DNA of 29,506 bases from an uncultured Clostridia bacterium (GCA_944393295.1 CALXZR010000033.1:1-29506); one strand, 5' to 3'. Shown: positions 1 through 7,560, numbered from the stretch's first letter. Notes: generated by a model from the sequence alone, not told the origin. Made by a program: numbers and translations.

Positions 1-26
1 AGAATAGTATATTTATATACTATTCT
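1..26. repeat. AT-rich inverted repeat at the window edge
   Basis: An 11-bp perfect inverted repeat (agaatagtata / tatactattct) surrounds a 4-base centre. No T-run follows on the + strand, so it is not a textbook intrinsic terminator for that strand. It may end an upstream gene lying outside the window, or terminate in the opposite direction; the edge prevents a decision. Confidence 0.4.
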
Positions 27-127
27 AACTAAAAATTAAATTAAATAAAATTAAATTAAATTAGTAATATACAGGTAATATACAAAATGTTCTAAAAAGA
101 TTGATAAATAAGTGTTATTCAAATTCA

Positions 128-156
128 TTCAAAGATATGTGGATTTTTTATATTAT
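128..156 (+). promoter_or_regulatory. Possible promoter for the surface-protein genes
   Basis: TTCAAA at 128-133 and TATTAT at 151-156 are separated by 17 bases. The match is moderate and the background is very AT-rich, so this is the best candidate in the 265 bases before the first gene rather than a firm call. The rest of that stretch holds AAATT-type low-complexity sequence and a doubled gtaatatac motif near 64-83. Confidence 0.3.
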
Positions 157-265
157 ATTTATTAAAACCTATTACACTAATTTTAATATTAATATTATTA
201 ATAAAAGAAGGTCTATTTTATATATTAGAGAAGAAAAAAGAAAATATTAAACGAAAGGAACATAA

Positions 266-757
266 ATGTTAAAGAAAATAAATATTTTTATTATAGGTAC
301 AATTATTTTTTTACTTATTGCAGTTAGTTTTTCAAAAGCAAGGTATAAACAAGTTATTGAAGGTTATGGAAGTGCAACTATAGCAAAGCCTATTTTCGAA
401 ATAGAAACAGAAGAGAAGATTGTTAAGGAAGTATATAAAGGAATGAAATCATTAGATTTTAAATTTGCAGTATTGAATTATAATACAGATTTGATTAGCG
501 AGATAGATTTAGAATATGTAATTATTATAAAAGAAGAGGAAAAGAATTTTCCAATTACTTATACCTTATTAAAGGAAAATGGAGATGAAGTTTCTTTAGA
601 AAATAATACTTCTAGTAAAATTTTATTAAAAGGAAATTCAAAAGAAAGGCATAATTATACATTAAAGGCCAATTGGAAAGATAAAGAAGGAGAATTAGAT
701 AGCTCTGATAATATCAAAATAGAAATAGAAGCTATACAAAAAATTAATAGAAAATGA
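266..757 (+). CDS. Exported TasA/camelysin-like surface protein (putative)
   Basis: This 163-residue protein starts with a hydrophobic segment (about residues 6-22) followed by A-R-Y, then G-S-A-T-I-A-K at 35-41. That arrangement is typical of exported TasA/camelysin-like proteins of Bacillota, several of which are matured by SipW-type signal peptidase and form extracellular fibres. The rest (about 60-160) is beta-rich and rich in charged residues, with no cysteine and no sortase motif. The ATG follows AAAGGAA at a normal distance. The gene is directly followed by two more genes with the same N-terminal plan, suggesting one surface-protein operon. No SipW homologue is in the window. The family assignment rests on the N-terminal layout only; a membrane-anchored protein with an uncleaved segment is possible. 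Confidence 0.6.
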   Translation: MLKKINIFIIGTIIFLLIAVSFSKARYKQVIEGYGSATIAKPIFEIETEEKIVKEVYKGMKSLDFKFAVLNYNTDLISEIDLEYVIIIKEEEKNFPITYTLLKENGDEVSLENNTSSKILLKGNSKERHNYTLKANWKDKEGELDSSDNIKIEIEAIQKINRK

Positions 758-765
758 GGAAATCT

Positions 766-972
766 ATGAACAATAAAAAGGAAAATAAAAAAATCAAAAT
801 TACTACTCTAAAAATAGTATTAATTATCTTATTGTTAATTATTTGTATTATTACAAGTTTTAGAACTGGTCAAAAGTACTATGATTTAAAAAATACACAG
901 TTTAAAGAATCGAATTCAGAAATTAATACAGACATAGCAAAGTGGAGCTTTAGAGTTACTATAGTATATTAG
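766..972 (+). CDS. Truncated TasA-like exported protein
   Basis: A 68-residue ORF has a lysine-rich start, one membrane segment (about 17-36) and ends in I-A-K-W-S-F-R-V-T-I-V-Y. The IAKWSF motif is what one sees at the beginning of the mature part of TasA-like Clostridia surface proteins, which normally continue for another 100 or more residues. Here a stop codon follows at once and the next gene's Shine-Dalgarno begins within a few bases, so the mature domain is missing. The ATG at 766 is preferred because GAGGA lies 6 bases before it; an in-frame ATG at 754 overlaps the previous stop but lacks its own site. It may be a deletion remnant still being translated, or a small membrane peptide. 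Confidence 0.55.
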   Translation: MNNKKENKKIKITTLKIVLIILLLIICIITSFRTGQKYYDLKNTQFKESNSEINTDIAKWSFRVTIVY

Positions 973-985
973 AAATGGAGAAAAA

Positions 986-2170
986 ATGAAGAAAAAAATT
1001 ATTATATATATTACTATTTGTATTATTATTTTCATTATATATTTCATATTTCAATTTAGTTTAGCAAAATATAATTACAATTTATCAATTGATGCTTTTA
1101 ATCTTACTAGAAATACAGATTTACCAAATGCAAAAGTATTGTATTCTACTCAAGAACCAACTAATAAAGATGTTATAATTAGCATCAAAGTAGATAAAGA
1201 GATTATGGAAGTTGAGGGATTTAATTGGGATAATGAAAATAAAGTATTAACCAAAACTATAAGTGAAAACGAAGAAAATAAAATTATATTAAAAGATTAT
1301 TCAGGAAATAAAGAAGAAGTATCTTATAAAGTTGATTGGATTGATAAAATAAAACCAGAAATAATAGGTATAGAAAATGGAAAAACATATTCTGCACCGG
1401 TAGGACTTTCTTATAAAGACAATATTGGAATAAAAAGTATTGATGTTCAAAATTATGGATATTTAAAAGTGGAATTTAATGAACTATCATATGATACAGA
1501 AAAGAAATATGCTTTTGATTATACAGATACAACTTGCACCGTAAAGATTCTTCAAAAACCAAGAGATACATATAAATTTAGATATTATTGTAATAATGTA
1601 CTTGTTGAAGAAACCGCTGATGAAATTTATACATATAAAAATTTAGAAAAAGATAATCACAGTTTAAAGCTTACTATAGATGCTATTGATATAAATGGAA
1701 ATATTTTAGAAAGAAAAATAGTTAATGGAAGTACATCAACATATAAAGAAGTTAAAGTTTCAAAAAATAATTTAGGAGCTACAGTAAACTTAAAAGGAAT
1801 CGAAGATAGTGCAAAATATGTTAGATATTACGTATGGGAAAAGGATAAGCAAAGTACAACACAAAGAGGATATCTAGTAAAAATAACAAATGGAATGGCA
1901 AGCTTGCCTTTTAAAATAAGTGAATTTAATAATAAACAAGGAATTTATACAATACATATATATACTGAAGATGAAAAAGGTAATCGTAGCTTAGCAAATG
2001 GTATAGATATAGAAATAGGAAAAGAATATAATCCAAATTTAGCAGAAAAAGAAGAAATAATAAAAAATCCAACTAATGTAAATAGGTTAGAACAAAAAGG
2101 CAAATATGTTATAACAGTAATAGATTTAGCAGGAAACGAAACTAAATACACAATAAGAGTAGTCAATTAA
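986..2170 (+). CDS. Surface protein with Ig-like domains and a GBS Bsp-like repeat
   Basis: This 394-residue protein has an N-terminal membrane segment (about 5-24) followed by L-A-K-Y, as in the two preceding proteins. An Ig-like domain covers about 48-118 (YSTQEPTNKDV at the start, DYSGNKEEVSY near its end). A second Ig-like domain begins at DKIKPEIIGIENGKTY (120-135), yet its characteristic last strand, YVITVIDLAGNETKYTI, appears only at 374-390. The sequence between contains a stretch at about 265-340 (RYYVWEKDKQ, then FNNKQGIYTIHIYTEDEKGN) that strongly resembles the GBS Bsp-like repeat of Gram-positive surface proteins. There is no LPXTG motif, so anchoring would be by the N-terminal segment or by non-covalent wall contact. 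GGAG lies just before the ATG. Adhesion or matrix function is inferred. Confidence 0.65.
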   Translation: MKKKIIIYITICIIIFIIYFIFQFSLAKYNYNLSIDAFNLTRNTDLPNAKVLYSTQEPTNKDVIISIKVDKEIMEVEGFNWDNENKVLTKTISENEENKIILKDYSGNKEEVSYKVDWIDKIKPEIIGIENGKTYSAPVGLSYKDNIGIKSIDVQNYGYLKVEFNELSYDTEKKYAFDYTDTTCTVKILQKPRDTYKFRYYCNNVLVEETADEIYTYKNLEKDNHSLKLTIDAIDINGNILERKIVNGSTSTYKEVKVSKNNLGATVNLKGIEDSAKYVRYYVWEKDKQSTTQRGYLVKITNGMASLPFKISEFNNKQGIYTIHIYTEDEKGNRSLANGIDIEIGKEYNPNLAEKEEIIKNPTNVNRLEQKGKYVITVIDLAGNETKYTIRVVN

Positions 2171-2180
2171 TATGAAAATA

Positions 2181-2208
2181 TTTACTTTTTTTCTAACTAT
2201 GATATAAT
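2181..2208 (+). promoter_or_regulatory. Promoter of the HD-cmk-plsC operon
   Basis: TTTACT (2181-2186) and a perfect TATAAT (2203-2208) are separated by 16 bases and lie just before the Shine-Dalgarno of the HD-domain gene. Confidence 0.5.
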
Positions 2209-2231
2209 ATCTAGGTAGAAAGGATGATTTT

Positions 2232-2870
2232 ATGAAAAAAACATTAAAAGTAGAAGATGCTAAAGAACTACTAGAAGAAGCTAATAAAATGAATCCTGGT
2301 GGATGGTATGAACATTCTTTAGTGGTAGGAAAAGTTGCACATAAACTTGCTAAAGCTTTAGGTGAAGATGCTGAAAAAGCAGAAGCTTTTGGTTATATTC
2401 ATGATGTAGGAAGAAGAGTTGGTAGATGTAATCTAAAACATGTTTATGAGGGCTATAAATATTTAAGTAGTTTAGGCTACGAAGACGCGGCGCGAATATG
2501 TTTAACTCATTCCTTTTTTGAAAATAAAGTAGAAGGTGTAATAGGCACTTGGGATGTTAAAGAAGAGGAAAAAGAATTTGTAAAAAAATATATAGAAAAT
2601 ACAGAGTTTGATATATATGATAAAATAATTCAAATGTCTGATTGTATAGCTTTATCTACAGGTGTAACAACTTTAGAAAGAAGAATGACAGATGTATTTT
2701 TTAGATATGGATTTAATGAATATACAGAATATAATTTTAGAATTAGATTAGAGCTTCAAGATAATTTAGAAGAAAAATTAGGTTATCCAATTTATAGATT
2801 GTTTAAAAATGAAATCTGTGATGAAATGGAAAATGATAGAGTAAAAAATGTAGTAAGATTTTGGAAATAG
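2232..2870 (+). CDS. HD-domain phosphohydrolase
   Basis: This 212-residue protein has the metal-binding HD signature: H28 in YEHSLVVG, the H57-D58 pair in YIHDVGRR, H70, and a further histidine in CLTHSF near residue 95. Such soluble HD proteins hydrolyse phosphate esters of nucleotides or other small molecules; the substrate here cannot be read from the sequence. It has no membrane segments and no added sensor domain. The ATG has AAAGG 8 bases upstream. It begins a co-directional run with a P-loop ATPase, cmk and plsC, with only 9 bases before the next gene, so it is probably co-transcribed. The nucleotide context (cmk) is suggestive of nucleotide metabolism, but this is inference. Confidence 0.8.
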   Translation: MKKTLKVEDAKELLEEANKMNPGGWYEHSLVVGKVAHKLAKALGEDAEKAEAFGYIHDVGRRVGRCNLKHVYEGYKYLSSLGYEDAARICLTHSFFENKVEGVIGTWDVKEEEKEFVKKYIENTEFDIYDKIIQMSDCIALSTGVTTLERRMTDVFFRYGFNEYTEYNFRIRLELQDNLEEKLGYPIYRLFKNEICDEMENDRVKNVVRFWK

Positions 2871-2879
2871 GAGTAAGGT

Positions 2880-3731
2880 ATGTTTACACATAAAATAAAA
2901 ACATATGCCTTTGTAGGGCCTTCTGGAACAGGAAAAAGTTATAGGGCTCAGATGGTTGCTAATGAAAGAGGCATAAGTTATATAATTGATGATGGTTTAT
3001 TAATTTCTGGTAATGAAGTTTTAGCAGGAATTTCTGCTAAAAAAGCACCAACCAAGATTGAAACTGTTAGAAATGCATTATTTACAGATGCAGAAAAAAA
3101 GAAAGAGATTCAAAAAGTAATAAAAAAGCATAAGCCAGAGAGTATTTTAATTTTAGGTACTTCAGATGGAATGGTACAGAAGATTGCAGAAAATTTAGAA
3201 TTACCACCAATTTCCGAAACAATATATATAAATGATGTTGCAACTGAGGAAGAAATGCAAACAGCAAGAAATATAAGAGTAACACAAGGGAAACATGTTA
3301 TTCCGGTTCCAACCTTTGCTATAAAAAAAGATTTCTCAGGATATCTTTTAGATCCATTACAAATATTTAAATCTATGGGAAAAGGTAAGGCACCATATAT
3401 TTCAGAAAAGTCAATAATAAGACCAACATTTAGTTATATGGGTAATTTTGAAATTTCAGACAATGTATTTAAGCAAATTATAGAATATGTTGCTCAAAAT
3501 TTAAAAGATGTATATAGAGTTCCTAGAATTATTGTAAAAAAACATGAAGGATTTGATGATGGAATATATATATATATAGAAGTAATTATAGAATATGGTT
3601 TTCCTATAAATGAAACAATGAAAAACTTAAAGAAAAAAATAGTTAAAGAAATAGAAAATTTAACAGCAATGAATGTTTTAAATATGGAGATTATTGTTAA
3701 AGGTGTTCATTATGAACCAGAGAAAAAATAA
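2880..3731 (+). CDS. P-loop ATPase fused to an Asp23/Gls24-like domain
   Basis: The 283-residue protein opens with a Walker A motif (GPSGTGKS, 13-20) in a kinase-like P-loop fold that extends to about 170, including a hydrophobic strand ILILGTSDG near 100. The C-terminal part (about 195-280) has the alternating pattern of the Asp23/Gls24 family: ...YVAQNLKDVYRVPRI, then IYIYIEVIIEYGFPINE, then an amphipathic helix and a final strand MEIIVKGVHYE. Asp23/Gls24 proteins act at the cell envelope and are linked to alkaline and wall stress. A P-loop module on such a domain suggests an ATP-dependent regulator or assembly factor, but I know of no established function. GGAG precedes the ATG. It sits between the HD hydrolase and cmk in an apparent operon. 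Confidence 0.65.
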   Translation: MFTHKIKTYAFVGPSGTGKSYRAQMVANERGISYIIDDGLLISGNEVLAGISAKKAPTKIETVRNALFTDAEKKKEIQKVIKKHKPESILILGTSDGMVQKIAENLELPPISETIYINDVATEEEMQTARNIRVTQGKHVIPVPTFAIKKDFSGYLLDPLQIFKSMGKGKAPYISEKSIIRPTFSYMGNFEISDNVFKQIIEYVAQNLKDVYRVPRIIVKKHEGFDDGIYIYIEVIIEYGFPINETMKNLKKKIVKEIENLTAMNVLNMEIIVKGVHYEPEKK

Positions 3732-3739
3732 AAATCAGA

Positions 3740-3779
3740 AAGGAGAGTATGATTTTTAAATCATACAAATAAGAATATG
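3740..3779 (+). promoter_or_regulatory. cmk translation-initiation region: hairpin and 7-codon mini-ORF
   Basis: AAGGAG at 3740-3745 is about 31 bases from the cmk ATG (3777), too far for normal use. Directly after it comes a 9-bp perfect inverted repeat (3747-3755 with 3758-3766). The same bases encode a mini-ORF, ATG at 3749 to TAA at 3770-3772 (M-I-F-K-S-Y-K), whose stop lies 4 bases before the cmk start. Either the hairpin brings the Shine-Dalgarno to about 11 bases from cmk, or the mini-ORF is translated and coupled to cmk. Confidence 0.5.
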
Positions 3780-4433
3780 TCTTTTATTGTAGCAATAGAT
3801 GGACCAGCTGGTAGTGGAAAAGGAACAGTTGCTAAGTTAATATCTAAAGATTTAGGTTTTGTAAATATAGATACAGGAGCTACTTTTAGATGTGTTGCAC
3901 TAGCAATGATTCAAAATAATATAAAAAAAGAGGAAGAAGATAAAATAGAAGAACTTTTAAAAAGTATTAAAATTGATATGAAGCCAAATGGAACAGTACT
4001 ACTAAATAATGAAATAGTAACTGATAGAATTAGAGAAAATGATGTAAACGGATTAGTATCTCCAATTTCAGTTATTAAAATAGTAAGGGATAAATTATTA
4101 GAAATTCAAAGAAAAATAGCAGAAGGGAAAAATGTTGTAATGGAAGGTAGAGATATTGGTACTGTGGTATTCCCAAAAGCTGACGTAAAAATATATTTAG
4201 ATGCTTCTCCAGAAGAAAGAGCTAAAAGAAGATTAAAACAAAATCAAGAAAAAGGAATAGAAAGCTCTTATGAAGAAGTTTTGAAAAATATTATAGATAG
4301 AGATAAAAGAGATTCAAGTAGAGAAATTGCACCTTTAAAAAAAGCTGAAGATGCGATTTTGATAGATTCTACAAATCTTGAGATAAATGAAGTAGTAACT
4401 GCAATAGAAAAAATTATTAAAAATATAATGTAA
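3777..4433 (+). CDS. cmk: Cytidylate kinase
   Basis: Cmk phosphorylates CMP and dCMP to the diphosphates with ATP, in pyrimidine salvage and nucleic acid or phospholipid precursor supply. The 218-residue protein has the P-loop GPAGSGKGT at 9-17, the nucleotide-binding DTGATFR at 32-38 (usually DTGAMYR), the EGRDIGTVVFP motif from 123, and lid arginines in ERAKRR and RDKRDSSR. Its length is normal for the bacterial family. The start is fixed by homology (SFIVAIDGPAGSGKG) even though the Shine-Dalgarno is unusually distant. The gene lies between the P-loop/Gls24 protein and plsC. In many Clostridia cmk and plsC are adjacent (often followed by ispH and rpsA); here typA comes next. Confidence 0.95.
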   Translation: MSFIVAIDGPAGSGKGTVAKLISKDLGFVNIDTGATFRCVALAMIQNNIKKEEEDKIEELLKSIKIDMKPNGTVLLNNEIVTDRIRENDVNGLVSPISVIKIVRDKLLEIQRKIAEGKNVVMEGRDIGTVVFPKADVKIYLDASPEERAKRRLKQNQEKGIESSYEEVLKNIIDRDKRDSSREIAPLKKAEDAILIDSTNLEINEVVTAIEKIIKNIM

Positions 4434-4465
4434 AATTAGATAAAAAGATAATATGGAGAATATGT

Positions 4466-5098
4466 ATGGAAATTTTAAAAAAAATAGGTAGAGTAATTGT
4501 AAGAAGTGCGATATTTGTTTATTGTAAAATTGTATATAAATTACAAATTGTTGGAAAAGAAAACGTACCAAAAGAAGGAGCTGTTTTGTTTTGTGGAAAT
4601 CATAGAACATATTTAGATCCACCTTTAATAGTTGTAACAGCAGGCAGACATATGAGATTTATGGCAAAAGAAGAATTAGCAAAAAACAAATTTTTAGCTT
4701 TTTTAGGAGTAGTATTTGATGCTATCTATGTAAAAAGAGATTCAAAAGATATAACTGCTATGAAAGAAGCTTTAAAAACTTTAAAAAGCGGAGGATGTAT
4801 AGGCTTATTTCCAGAGGGAACAAGAAATGGCTTAGAAAAAAATAATGGAAAATTAAAGAATGGAGCAGCATATCTTGCTTTAAAAACAGGAGCACAGATT
4901 GTTCCAATAGGAATACAAGGAGATAGTAAACCATTTCACAAATCTATTATTGTGTATGGTAAACCTTTAGATTTAAGTAAATACCAAGGCATTAAAAAAA
5001 TTGATGATGAAGTAGAAGATGAAGTAAGCAAATTATTAAGAGATGAAATTGTAAGATTATCTACTACAGATATAAAAGCTTTACCAGAAAAGAAATAG
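4466..5098 (+). CDS. plsC: 1-acyl-sn-glycerol-3-phosphate acyltransferase
   Basis: PlsC adds the second acyl chain to lysophosphatidic acid to make phosphatidic acid at the cytoplasmic face of the membrane. The 210-residue protein shows the catalytic HX4D motif (H46-R-T-Y-L-D51), the substrate-binding FPEGTRN around 115-121, and VPIGIQG near 151-157. A hydrophobic N-terminal segment (about 8-24) likely associates it with the membrane. GGAG sits about 8 bases before the ATG. It follows cmk by 32 bases with no terminator between, so it is probably the last gene of the HD-P-loop-cmk-plsC operon. Confidence 0.92.
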   Translation: MEILKKIGRVIVRSAIFVYCKIVYKLQIVGKENVPKEGAVLFCGNHRTYLDPPLIVVTAGRHMRFMAKEELAKNKFLAFLGVVFDAIYVKRDSKDITAMKEALKTLKSGGCIGLFPEGTRNGLEKNNGKLKNGAAYLALKTGAQIVPIGIQGDSKPFHKSIIVYGKPLDLSKYQGIKKIDDEVEDEVSKLLRDEIVRLSTTDIKALPEKK

Positions 5099-5123
5099 TA
5101 TTAGAATATATAAGTAAGAATCA

Positions 5124-5152
5124 TTGACAAAGAATTGAAAATAGTATATAAT
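5124..5152 (+). promoter_or_regulatory. Consensus SigA promoter of typA
   Basis: TTGACA (5124-5129) and TATAAT (5147-5152) match the consensus in all 12 positions with a 17-base spacer. Transcription should start at about 5158-5160, leaving an untranslated leader of about 85 bases. Confidence 0.85.
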
Positions 5153-5157
5153 AATAT

Positions 5158-5198
5158 GGTTAAATTTTACAAGAAGTTACATTTTGTAAAATTTAACC
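5158..5198 (+). promoter_or_regulatory. 15-bp stem-loop at the predicted 5' end of typA mRNA
   Basis: The arms ggttaaattttacaa (5158-5172) and ttgtaaaatttaacc (5184-5198) are perfect complements around an 11-base loop. The stem starts at the predicted transcription start. A T-rich but interrupted stretch follows (5200-5213), so it could act as an mRNA-stabilising 5' hairpin or as a weak attenuator. Confidence 0.6.
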
Positions 5199-5243
5199 AT
5201 TTATTTGTTTTTAAATAAAATTAATATAAAGAGGTAAAAAAAG

Positions 5244-7064
5244 ATGAATAACCAAAAAATTAGAAACGTAGCAATTATCGCCCATGTTGACCATGGAAAG
5301 ACAACTCTTGTTGATGCAATGCTAAAACAAAGTGGAATTTTTAGAGAAAATGAGCAAGTTGCAGAAAGAGTTATGGATTCAAATGACTTAGAAAAAGAAA
5401 GAGGAATTACAATTCTTTCTAAAAATACAGCAGTTCATTATAAAGATATAAAAATTAATATAGTAGATACTCCTGGACATGCTGATTTTGGTGGAGAAGT
5501 TGAGCGTGTTCTAAAAATGGTAGATGGTGTAGTTTTATTAGTAGATGCTTTTGAAGGAGCAATGCCACAAACTAGAGAAGTATTGAAAAAATCTTTAGCT
5601 TTAAACTTAAAACCAATAGTTGTTATAAATAAGATTGATAGACCTGGTGCTAGACCACTTCAAGTAGTAGATGATGTATTAGATTTATTTATTGAACTTG
5701 GTGCTAATGATGAGCAATTAGAATTTCCAGTTGTATATGCTTCTGGTAAACAAGGAATTGCTAGTTTAGATTTAAATACACCAGGAACAGATTTAAAACC
5801 TTTATTTGAAACTATTATAAATAACATAGAACCACCAAAATGTGATTTAGATGGAACAATGCAAATGTTAGTATCAAATATAGATTATGATGACTATGTT
5901 GGAAGAATTGCAATAGGAAGAGTAGAAAGAGGCACAATAGAGCTTGGAATGCCTATAGCAATTTGTAAAAAAGAAGATAAAATTGAAAATGCAAGAGTAA
6001 CAAAGCTATATACATATGATGGATTAAAAAGAATAGAAGTGGAAAAAGCTTCTGCAGGTGATATTATCGCTTTATCTGGAGTTACAGATATAAATATAGG
6101 AGATACAATTTGTGATTATAATAATCCAGAAAAAATACCTTTTGTAGATATAGATGAGCCAACAGTATCAATGACTTTTAGTGTAAATAATGGACCTTTT
6201 GCTGGACAAGAGGGACAATTTATAACTTCAAGACATATTAGAGATCGTTTATTTAAAGAATTAGATAGAAATGTATCTTTAAGAGTAAAAGAAACAGAAT
6301 CACCAGATTCTTTTGAGGTATCTGGTAGAGGAGAATTGCATTTATCTGTTTTAATTGAAACTATGAGAAGAGAAGGCTTTGAACTATTAGTTTCAAGACC
6401 AAAAGTTATTTTTAAAGATATTGATGGCGTTAAATGCGAACCAATGGAAAGATTAGTTGTTAATGTACCAGACGACTGTGTTGGAAATGTTATTGAAAAA
6501 TTAGGAAAAAGAAAAGCAGAAATGCTAAATATGGAGCCAGCAGAAATTGGTCATACAAAAGTTGAATTTAAAATTCCTGCAAGAGGGTTAATAGGTTATA
6601 GAACTGAATTTATGACTGATACTAAGGGAAATGGTACAATGAGTCATATATTTGACGGATATGAGCCATATAAAGGAGAAATACAAGCTAGAACTAGAGG
6701 AACAATAGTTGCTTTTGAAAGAGGAAAATCAATTACTTATGGATTATACAATGCTCAAGATAAAGGTGATTTATTTATTGGACCAGGTGTAGAAGTTTAT
6801 GAAGGAATGATTGTTGGATTAAATTCTAGAAGTGAAGACTTGGCTATAAATGTATGTAAAGAAAAACACTTAACTAATACAAGAGCGTCAGGTTCAGATG
6901 AAGCTTTAAGATTAGTTCCACCAATTCAAATGAGTTTAGAAAAAGCAATAGAATTTATCCAAGATGATGAGTTAGTTGAAGTAACTCCAAAAAATATTCG
7001 TTTAAGAAAGAAAATATTAGATAATAAAGAAAGAGAAAGAGCAGCAAGAAATGCAGCAAAATAA
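5244..7064 (+). CDS. typA: Ribosome-associated translational GTPase TypA/BipA
   Basis: TypA is an EF-G-like GTPase that binds ribosomes and supports 50S assembly and growth under cold and other stress. The 606-residue length is normal. Visible GTPase motifs are AHVDHGKTT (13-21), the switch I region ERGITI, DTPGH, and [10 protein letters not shown]. The later parts hold the domain II beta-barrel, the EF-G-like domain III ([19 protein letters not shown]), domain V ([20 protein letters not shown]), and the family-specific C-terminal domain ending in [16 protein letters not shown] lies before the ATG. It is a single-gene transcript with its own consensus promoter, leader hairpin and terminator. 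Confidence 0.97.
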   Translation: MNNQKIRNVAIIAHVDHGKTTLVDAMLKQSGIFRENEQVAERVMDSNDLEKERGITILSKNTAVHYKDIKINIVDTPGHADFGGEVERVLKMVDGVVLLVDAFEGAMPQTREVLKKSLALNLKPIVVINKIDRPGARPLQVVDDVLDLFIELGANDEQLEFPVVYASGKQGIASLDLNTPGTDLKPLFETIINNIEPPKCDLDGTMQMLVSNIDYDDYVGRIAIGRVERGTIELGMPIAICKKEDKIENARVTKLYTYDGLKRIEVEKASAGDIIALSGVTDINIGDTICDYNNPEKIPFVDIDEPTVSMTFSVNNGPFAGQEGQFITSRHIRDRLFKELDRNVSLRVKETESPDSFEVSGRGELHLSVLIETMRREGFELLVSRPKVIFKDIDGVKCEPMERLVVNVPDDCVGNVIEKLGKRKAEMLNMEPAEIGHTKVEFKIPARGLIGYRTEFMTDTKGNGTMSHIFDGYEPYKGEIQARTRGTIVAFERGKSITYGLYNAQDKGDLFIGPGVEVYEGMIVGLNSRSEDLAINVCKEKHLTNTRASGSDEALRLVPPIQMSLEKAIEFIQDDELVEVTPKNIRLRKKILDNKERERAARNAAK

Positions 7065-7084
7065 TTATAAATATTTTATCAAAG

Positions 7085-7130
7085 AAAGCTTTTAGATAGT
7101 AAAATAGTTTACTTCTAAAAGCTTTTTTTA
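7085..7130 (+). terminator. Intrinsic terminator of typA
   Basis: A 12-bp stem (aaagcttttaga / tctaaaagcttt, 7085-7096 with 7114-7125) continues inward as agtaaa/tttact with one bulged base. A run of T follows the second arm. Confidence 0.9.
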
Positions 7131-7135
7131 CATAT

Positions 7136-7174
7136 AAAAATGGGGCGACCCCCTGCTGCAGCCAGCTGGGGGTC
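7136..7174 (-). terminator. GC-rich intrinsic terminator of the reverse-strand cassette gene
   Basis: Read on the - strand, gaccccc (7174-7168) pairs with gggggtc (7153-7147), with an inner GCTG/CAGC pairing in the loop, followed by gcccca and TTTTT (7140-7136). Such a GC-rich stem is out of character for this AT-rich window. A competing small hairpin (ggggcgacccc, 7142-7152) overlaps it. Confidence 0.8.
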
Positions 7175-7181
7175 TTGAGGA

Positions 7182-7490
7182 TTAATTGTGTTTCCTGTAA
7201 AAAAGTTCGCGTGATCCGTTCCGAGAGGGACTGGCCGAGAAAGCCCAGAAGCTTTTGTGAATATTTAGCTCCTGTATTGTTTGAAAAATAAGTCCCTCCT
7301 GCAGAAAATTCAGAGAATGTCTGTTATCAACAAAGAACTTGAGGGGCCTTATAAAATTGCCCACTTCATATTCTAAGTTGATATCATCCTTTTCTTGCAA
7401 CCGGTAAAGCTCACACTTGTCGAGAAAAGAGAGTTTATCTCCATCCATTTGACGCTCTAACATATCGAAATAATCGTCGTATATAAACAT
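7182..7490 (-). CDS. Unrecognised 102-residue protein in a foreign-looking cassette
   Basis: I do not recognise this protein. The ATG at 7490 is chosen because AAGGAGG lies 7 bases upstream; a TTG further up, at 7508, would precede that site. The product is soluble, acidic in its first two thirds (IYDDYFDMLERQMDGDK, then LQEKDDINLE) and basic at the C-terminus (SASPSRNGSRELFYRKHN), with no membrane segment. Codon choice is unlike the neighbours: CTG, GCC, CGC/CGG and other G/C-ending codons appear where nearby genes use A/T-ending ones. It runs against typA and the methyltransferase gene, with its own promoter and terminator. Together these point to a recently acquired autonomous gene. Confidence 0.6.
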   Translation of the reverse strand: MFIYDDYFDMLERQMDGDKLSFLDKCELYRLQEKDDINLEYEVGNFIRPLKFFVDNRHSLNFLQEGLIFQTIQELNIHKSFWAFSASPSRNGSRELFYRKHN

Positions 7491-7531
7491 AGTATCCTCC
7501 TTTTCCAAAAGCTATTTTTAGCGTCATTTTA

Positions 7532-7560
7532 ATTATATCATAAATTTACATAAACTGCAA
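7532..7560 (-). promoter_or_regulatory. Promoter of the reverse-strand cassette gene
   Basis: On the - strand TTGCAG (7560-7555) and TATAAT (7537-7532) are separated by 17 bases, giving a start near 7525 and a leader of about 35 bases before the ATG at 7490. Confidence 0.7.

Noticed and set aside
27..62. Tandem AAATT-type repeats
   Set aside because: Low-complexity AT sequence without fixed unit or spacing; not a CRISPR or a defined repeat.
4335..4622. A reverse-strand open frame of 95 codons
   Set aside because: It overlaps the ends of cmk and plsC, has no ribosome site, and is an artefact of their AT-rich codons.
5158..5213. The typA leader hairpin as the plsC terminator
   Set aside because: It starts just downstream of a perfect promoter and its following T stretch is broken by other bases; a termination role for plsC read-through cannot be excluded but is less likely as its main function.
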